This document shows positions 59,273-64,000 of a stretch of DNA of 64,000 nt, in pieces. This stretch comes from Gemmatimonadota bacterium (GTDB taxonomy: Bacteria > Gemmatimonadota > Gemmatimonadetes > Longimicrobiales > Gaopeijiaceae). Under the pieces are notes generated by a model. The model was not told the DNA's origin and searched no databases. It saw only the letters and a program-made list of their open reading frames with translations. The position numbers were made by a program, and so were the translations under genes. The stretch's first letter is position 1. Every line of letters starts with the position of its first letter. The DNA lies in assembly GCA_022560615.1 (NCBI GenBank), contig JADFSR010000005.1, positions 117,224-181,223 of the forward strand. Reading direction: 5' to 3'.

Positions 59273-60556
59273 ATGGACTGGAACGACATCTGGATCCTGT
59301 ACCGCCGTGAGCTTCGCTGCGCGCTGCGCGAGCGAGCCATCGTGGTGAACAGCATCCTCATGCCGCTTTTCCTCTATCCGGTCATGCTCTGGGTGATGTT
59401 CACCGGGATCGTGTTCGTGACGGGCCTGGCGGAGCGCACGCACTCACGCCTCGTGATCCTCGACGCGCCTTCCGCGCACCCTGCCCTCATGGACACGCTG
59501 CGGGCCCGGACGAGCCTCGAGATCCGAGAAGACGTCGTCAGCCCCGACTCCGCCGCGGAGCTCATCCGTGTCGGGGAGTTGGACGCGCTTGTCGAGTTCC
59601 TGCCGCCGGAGGCCGAGGCCCGAGGCATGGACGACAATTTCCGGGTCCTGATCCGATACGATCGCGCCGTGGAGCGCAGCCGCCGGGCGAGGGACCGTGT
59701 GCGGAGCATCGTGGCCGGCTACCGGCGTAGGTGGGTGGAGCGGGAGGCCTCGGCCCTCGACATATCCGATGTGGACCAGGAGCAGTTCCGCATCGTCCAG
59801 GACAACGTCTCCAGCGGCCGACAGATGGGCGCGCTCATCATGGGCATGCTGATTCCGCTTTTCCTGGTACTCATGGTGGCGCTGGGCTGCCTGATCCCGG
59901 CGATCGACAGCACCGCCGGCGAGCGAGAGCGTTCCACGTGGGAAACGCTCATGACGGTGTCGGCGTCGCGGTTGAGCGTGGTCACCGCCAAGTACTTCTA
60001 CGTGGCCACGTTGGGCATCCTGGCGGGCGTGCTCAACGTGACCGCGATGTTCGTGTCACTGGGCGCCATCGTGGGCCCGCTCCTGGCAGACGCGGGGGCC
60101 GGGGCGGACGCGTTCCAGTTCAGCCTGCCGCTCCTGGCGCTGCCGGTGATGATCGTGGCGGCGGTTGCGCTGGCGCTCTTCTTCGCGGCAGCGATGATGA
60201 TCCTCGCCGCCTTCGCCAGGACCTTCAAAGACGGTCAGGCCATGGTCACTCCGGTGTACTGGCTGGCGCTGCTCCCGATCCTCCTCGGGCAGCAGACCGA
60301 TCAGACGCTCACGCCGGCCATCGCCGCCATCCCCGTGGCCAACGCGGCGAGGATGATCCGGGACGCCATCAACGGCGTCTTCATCTGGCCGCTCATCGCC
60401 GAGACACTGGCGGTGCTCCTGGTGATGGTGGCGGCTTGCCTGCTTCTCGCACGGAACGTCCTCCAGTTCGAGGACCTCCTGATGGGCTCCTTCGACGGGA
60501 GCTTTTGGCGCTTTGCCAAGGAGCGTCTGATGGGAAAGAAGGGGGCCACGAGATGA
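59273..60556 (+). CDS. ABC-2 type (NatB-like) exporter permease
   Basis: 427 aa, 2 bp after the hydratase stop. N-terminal helix (IVVNSILMPLFLYPVMLWVM), a large extracytoplasmic loop (about 55-185), then five to six helices with the NatB signature AIDSTAGERERSTWETLMT near residue 205. It overlaps the ATPase gene by 4 bp (ATGA). Probably exports a cation, lipid or peptide; the family includes the Na+ exporter NatAB. Confidence 0.87.
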   Translation: MDWNDIWILYRRELRCALRERAIVVNSILMPLFLYPVMLWVMFTGIVFVTGLAERTHSRLVILDAPSAHPALMDTLRARTSLEIREDVVSPDSAAELIRVGELDALVEFLPPEAEARGMDDNFRVLIRYDRAVERSRRARDRVRSIVAGYRRRWVEREASALDISDVDQEQFRIVQDNVSSGRQMGALIMGMLIPLFLVLMVALGCLIPAIDSTAGERERSTWETLMTVSASRLSVVTAKYFYVATLGILAGVLNVTAMFVSLGAIVGPLLADAGAGADAFQFSLPLLALPVMIVAAVALALFFAAAMMILAAFARTFKDGQAMVTPVYWLALLPILLGQQTDQTLTPAIAAIPVANAARMIRDAINGVFIWPLIAETLAVLLVMVAACLLLARNVLQFEDLLMGSFDGSFWRFAKERLMGKKGATR

Positions 60557-61314
60557 TGGAAGGCCCCAGAGTTCGCGTACAAGCGCTCCAGAAGAGCTTC
60601 TGGGACGAGTCCAGAGGAGAGGTCCGGGCCGTCGACGGCATCGACTTCGACTGCCGAAAGGGTGAGATCTTCGGTCTTCTGGGCGCGAACGGCGCCGGGA
60701 AGACGACGACGCTCCGCATGTTGGCCACGATCCTGAAGCCCACGGGTGGGCAGGCATCGCTCAACGGCCACGACGTGCTCGCCGAGCCCGAAGCCGTGCG
60801 GCGAAGTCTCGGCTTCTACTCGGCCTCGACGGCACTCTATCCGCGCCTGACAGGCCGCGAGACGCTGGAGTTCTTCGCTCGCATCAACCGATATCCGGCC
60901 GACCAGGTAACCCAGCGCGTCGAGACTCTCATCGAGCGATTCGGTATCACGGAATACGCGGACGCCCGGGTGGAGAAGCTGTCCAGCGGCATGAAACAGA
61001 AGATCTCCATCGCTCGAACCATCGTCCACGATCCGCCGGTCCTCATCTTCGACGAGCCCACGGTGGGCCTGGACGTTATGGCGGCACTGGAGATGCAGCG
61101 CGTGATCCGCGAGCTCCGCGACGAGGGCAAGACCATCATCTTCTCCACCCACATCATGAGCGAGGCGGAGAAGCTATGTGATCGCATCGCGATCATCCAC
61201 CAGGGCCGAATCCTCGCTCTGGGAACGCTCGAAGAGCACAGGCAGGCCACCGGGCAGCACTACCTCGAGGACATCTTCGTGCATCTGGTCATGGCCGTGG
61301 AGGACGGCCCGTGA
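60553..61314 (+). CDS. ABC-2 type (NatA-like) exporter ATPase
   Basis: 253 aa. Walker A GANGAGKTT, signature LSSGMKQKISIAR, Walker B PPVLIFDEPTVGLD and the H-loop FSTHIM are all intact. Two ATGs (60553, 60556) are possible; 60553 overlaps the permease stop. It serves both flanking permeases, which would form a heterodimeric exporter. Confidence 0.93.
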   Translation: MMEGPRVRVQALQKSFWDESRGEVRAVDGIDFDCRKGEIFGLLGANGAGKTTTLRMLATILKPTGGQASLNGHDVLAEPEAVRRSLGFYSASTALYPRLTGRETLEFFARINRYPADQVTQRVETLIERFGITEYADARVEKLSSGMKQKISIARTIVHDPPVLIFDEPTVGLDVMAALEMQRVIRELRDEGKTIIFSTHIMSEAEKLCDRIAIIHQGRILALGTLEEHRQATGQHYLEDIFVHLVMAVEDGP

Positions 61315-63416
61315 GCCGGAAGCGATACGGCGACCGGGGGGTGCTGACGACCCTCTTCGTTTACGAAATCAAGAGGCTCCTGCGCGACACCCGCATGATC
61401 CTCATCGCCGTGGTGGCGCCGCTCGTTCTCTTCCCGTTCATCATCTTCGTCATGCGCTGGGTAGAACGCTCCGAGCAACGGAGGCTGGCTGAGACGGTCT
61501 ACGAATACGCCGTCGTCGGGGATGAGGCCGATTGGGGTCGAGAGATCGTGGCGGCGGCATTGGAGCTCGAGGCCAACGACCCCGACACCTCTCGGGCGCG
61601 AGTGCGCTTCGAGGAGCGGCAGGTCAGCGATGCGGACGCACTGCTGAGCTCAGCGGGGATCCACCTGGTGGTCGAAGCGCTGTCGCCCGCGGCGTACGAA
61701 AGGATCCGGGCGGCAGAGGCGGCGGCGGACACCACCGAGGCGGACGAGGACAACGCCCGGCCGGAACTGCCCACGCTTCGACTTCGCTTCCGAGGCCAGA
61801 GCGACTTCTCCAGGAACGCCTCCACTCGGCTCGGCGAACGCATCGTCGAGGTGCGCTCCCGGCTCAGGGACAGTCTCTACCGCTCCCGGGGCTTCCCGGT
61901 GGCGCCGGAGCAGGTCGCCACCGTGGAGACCGAGAACACCGCCAGCGCCGAGAAGGAGGGAGGCGCGCTTCTGGGTCTCGCGCTCACGCCCTTCCTTCTG
62001 CTCCTGATGCTCACGGGCGGCTCCATCATGGCGGTGGACGCCATCAGCGGCGAAAAGGAGCGGGGCACGCTGGAGACGCTGCTCACCACCGCCGCGGCCC
62101 GGTCGGACATCGTCACCGCAAAACTGCTGGGGATCGTGACGGTGGGGGTCGCCGTAGCGGTCGTCAACATCCTGAACCTCCTGGTCTATGTCGTTCTGGG
62201 CGTCGTGGACCTTCCGGAGAATTTCGCTGTGGCGTTGTCGGCGCTGGACCTGGTCCTGCTGCTGATCCTCTTCCTTCCGCTCACGGTGCTCATCTCGAGC
62301 GCGCTGCTTCTGCTGTCGGGCTACGCAAAGACCTACAAGGAATACCAGATCTACTTCTTCCCTCTCTTCCTGCTATTCCTGGTACCGTCGTTGGCGGGCA
62401 TGCTGCCCGGCATGGATCTGCGCTCCGCCATCGCATTCGTGCCCATCGCCGGGATCGGCGTGGCCGTGCGCGAGATCATGGTGGGAGAGTACGACTGGCT
62501 CTTCCTATTGCTGGCCTTCAGCTCCACGGGGGGAGCGGCCTGGTGGGCCGCGCGGCTCACCGAACGCACGCTCTCCACCGAGCGACTCATATCGCACTCC
62601 GACCTCGACGAGGCGGACCTCGTGGGCGGGCCCGCGCTCTTCCCGCGACACGTACTCCGCTGGTTCGGCGTGATGTGGGTGACCTTCCTGGTCATCTCCC
62701 TCTGGTTCGGCGAGGACCTCGGCGTGCGCGGGCAGGTCGTGGTCAACCTGGTGTTCATCTTCTTCGGCGGATCGCTCCTGATGATCCGGCGGTACGGGCT
62801 CGACCCGCGCACCGCCTTCGCGCTGCGGCCGGTACACCCGCTGGTCTGGTTGGCCGTAGTCATCGGGGCCCCCGCCGGCTACCTCGTCGGGATCGGCCTT
62901 GCCGAGCTTGTGAACAGCTACGTCTTCCCCGTGCCCCAGAACGTGCTCGAGGCCTTCGGCGACACTCTGCTGGGCGACCAGATGCCCCTTTGGCAGCTGC
63001 TGCTGTTCCTCACCATCATGCCCGGCATCCTGGAGGAGCTCGCGTTCCGCGGCGTCCTCCTGCACGGGCTCCGGAAGATGTTCGGCCCCGTTGGGATCTG
63101 CCTGATGGTGGGAGCGATCTTCGGGATCTTCCACGTGTCCTTGTTTCGGCTGCTCCCGACGGCGTACCTCGGGGTGGTCTTCGCTGCGGTGGTCCTGCTC
63201 ACGGGCTCCATCTTTCCGGTGATGCTCTGGCACTTCGCCAACAACGCCATCGGGCTCGTGCCGGCTCACATGGGGTGGGTCACGGAGGAGACGGTGATTC
63301 CGTGGTGGGGCTATGCGCTGGCCCTGGTGGGTCTGCTTGTCGCGCTCGGGATGATCTGGAGCGTGCGCACGCCGTATCCGGACATGAAGAAGAAGAGACC
63401 AGAGGGGTTCGGGTAG
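61311..63416 (+). CDS. ABC-2 (NatB-like) permease fused to a CPBP intramembrane protease domain
   Basis: 701 aa from GTG 61311, overlapping the ATPase gene by 4 bp. The N-terminal half (1-430) repeats the NatB plan, with the signature AVDAISGEKERGTLETLLT. The C-terminal part (about 460-690) is a CPBP (CAAX-like) membrane metalloprotease with all motifs: EELAFRG (E575, E576, R580), the His in GIFHVSLFR (H608) and HFANN (H641). Such fusions suggest that the exported substrate or a bound peptide is processed in the membrane. No substrate gene is recognised here. Confidence 0.88.
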   Translation: MSRKRYGDRGVLTTLFVYEIKRLLRDTRMILIAVVAPLVLFPFIIFVMRWVERSEQRRLAETVYEYAVVGDEADWGREIVAAALELEANDPDTSRARVRFEERQVSDADALLSSAGIHLVVEALSPAAYERIRAAEAAADTTEADEDNARPELPTLRLRFRGQSDFSRNASTRLGERIVEVRSRLRDSLYRSRGFPVAPEQVATVETENTASAEKEGGALLGLALTPFLLLLMLTGGSIMAVDAISGEKERGTLETLLTTAAARSDIVTAKLLGIVTVGVAVAVVNILNLLVYVVLGVVDLPENFAVALSALDLVLLLILFLPLTVLISSALLLLSGYAKTYKEYQIYFFPLFLLFLVPSLAGMLPGMDLRSAIAFVPIAGIGVAVREIMVGEYDWLFLLLAFSSTGGAAWWAARLTERTLSTERLISHSDLDEADLVGGPALFPRHVLRWFGVMWVTFLVISLWFGEDLGVRGQVVVNLVFIFFGGSLLMIRRYGLDPRTAFALRPVHPLVWLAVVIGAPAGYLVGIGLAELVNSYVFPVPQNVLEAFGDTLLGDQMPLWQLLLFLTIMPGILEELAFRGVLLHGLRKMFGPVGICLMVGAIFGIFHVSLFRLLPTAYLGVVFAAVVLLTGSIFPVMLWHFANNAIGLVPAHMGWVTEETVIPWWGYALALVGLLVALGMIWSVRTPYPDMKKKRPEGFG

Positions 63417-63937
63417 GCCCGATGCTCCGCCGATTGGAAGGAGGTCGCTCGGAGGGGTGGATACCCCGTGCCGGCCATCGATCTCTCTGAGGCAGAGGAT
63501 CGGGCCATCTGGTTCCACGGCTACATCCGCACCTACTTGGAGCGCGATCTTCAGGATCTCTCGGCCATCGACAATCTCGTGGACTTCCGCCGGCTGATGC
63601 AGGCCACGTGCCTCAGGCTCGGTCAACTCCTCAACCAGACCGAGCTCGGACGCGACGTGCAACTTCCGCAGCCGACCGTGCGGCGATGGCTGAACCTCCT
63701 GGAGACCTCATATCAGCTCGTGCGGCTTCCCGCGTACTCCGTGAACCGCACGAAGCGGCTGATCAAGACCCCCAAAGCCTACTGGTGCGACACCGCGCTG
63801 GCTCTCCAACTCGGTGGCTTATCGGAGCCGGGCGGTCCACACCTCGAGAATCTCGTATTGTGCGATCTTCTCGCATGGCGTGACAGCTCGGTCGCCGGCC
63901 GCCCATCCTGGCCGTCCCTTGGTGGCGCGTGCTCTGA
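63417..63937 (+). pseudogene. COG1373/DUF4143 ATPase relic, N-terminally truncated with internal deletion
   Basis: Directly after the CPBP gene stop, in the same frame, sequence begins in the middle of a DUF4143 protein (WKEVARRGGYPVPAIDLS, WFHGYIRTYLERDLQDLS, LGQLLNQTELGRDV, TSYQLVRLPAYSVNRTKRL, HLENLVLCDLLAWRDS). The AAA ATPase part is absent and there is no start codon. After WRDSS about 80-100 residues are missing and another frame supplies only the family's end (ILAVPWWRVL, stop at 63937). The remaining 63 bp to the window end are not assigned. Confidence 0.78.
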
Positions 63938-64000
63938 GCTTACGGTTCCGCGACGAGCGGGTCGATGGGCTCCACGAATGGGAAGCGATGAAAATCCGTG

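Noticed and set aside
61532..63490. 652-codon open frame overlapping the exporter-protease gene
   Set aside because: Shadow frame with Arg/Gly/Pro-rich composition inside a well-supported gene.
1..64000. tRNA, rRNA, CRISPR array or prophage/insertion-sequence genes
   Set aside because: I looked for T-loop-like motifs, regularly spaced repeats and transposase or integrase motifs and found none convincing; weak tRNA-like loops did not fold into cloverleafs by eye.

Overview
The window is GC-rich, tightly packed bacterial DNA with about 50 protein genes on both strands and no rRNA or tRNA that I could recognise. The gene set (exported PQQ quinoproteins, DUF5916 outer-membrane proteins, duplicated 'orphan' FtsX permeases, plug-only lipoproteins, tandem DUF3179 lipoproteins, NosR/ApbE flavin relays, cytochrome c proteins with a copper-monooxygenase-like fold) points to a Gram-negative, respiring, organotrophic member of the Gemmatimonadota or a related Acidobacteriota-like lineage. 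That placement is inferred from family content, not from a marker gene.

Layout. 1-4348: an exported oxidative module (cytochrome c/PHM-like copper protein cut by the window edge, cytochrome c-PQQ dehydrogenase, NHL-repeat protein). 4459-7545: a MacAB-type efflux operon on the minus strand whose ATPase gene is broken. 7599-17278: a DUF5916 outer-membrane protein, then a minus-strand operon read from 17278 downward: ECF sigma factor, anti-sigma, periplasmic LTxxQ sensor, ADOP permease, NosR-like flavin/iron-sulfur protein, ApbE and a broken small gene. The same two-block promoter lies upstream of this operon and of the efflux operon. 17369-25435: an APC transporter fused to regulatory domains, a Ca2+/cation antiporter, a Tat-exported NADP-binding protein, small envelope proteins and an ATP-grasp ligase. 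The ligase is preceded by a leaderless polycysteine leader peptide, an antiterminator and an intrinsic terminator. 25710-29044: type IV minor pilin genes. 29421-36051: two DUF3179 lipoproteins, a Wzi-like barrel, a glycosyltransferase and a HlyIII-like protein. 36160-42052: a second NosR/ApbE pair, gamma-glutamyltransferase and a broken permuted D-amino-acid oxidase. 42191-53926: three more quinoprotein/propeller genes, a VapBC toxin-antitoxin pair, a short-chain fatty acid transporter and a second cytochrome c/PHM-like protein. 54226-63937: a chimeric pseudogene, a CoA-ester cluster (lyase, acyl-CoA dehydrogenase, MaoC hydratase), an ABC-2 exporter whose second permease carries a CPBP protease domain, and a decayed DUF4143 gene.

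How the parts may work together. The sigma/anti-sigma/LTxxQ trio resembles the CnrYXH metal-sensing arrangement. It heads an operon for a permease and a membrane flavin-transfer chain, and the shared promoter suggests it also controlled the MacAB-type pump. ApbE would covalently attach FMN to the NosR-like partner next to it, and a second copy of the pair lies 26 kb away. PQQ enzymes, c-type cytochromes and NHL proteins form an exported oxidation capacity.

A recurring oddity is broken genes. At least five have internal deletions, frameshifts or fusions (7186-7436, 41143-42052, 50222-50466, 54226-54832, 63417-63937) and two more are suspected (4396-4455, 9801-10113). Genome decay and assembly error cannot be told apart from the sequence alone. 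The two best candidates for an undescribed system are the shared ECF promoter/operon (7511-7542, 13392-17278) and the cysteine-codon attenuator (25461-25644).
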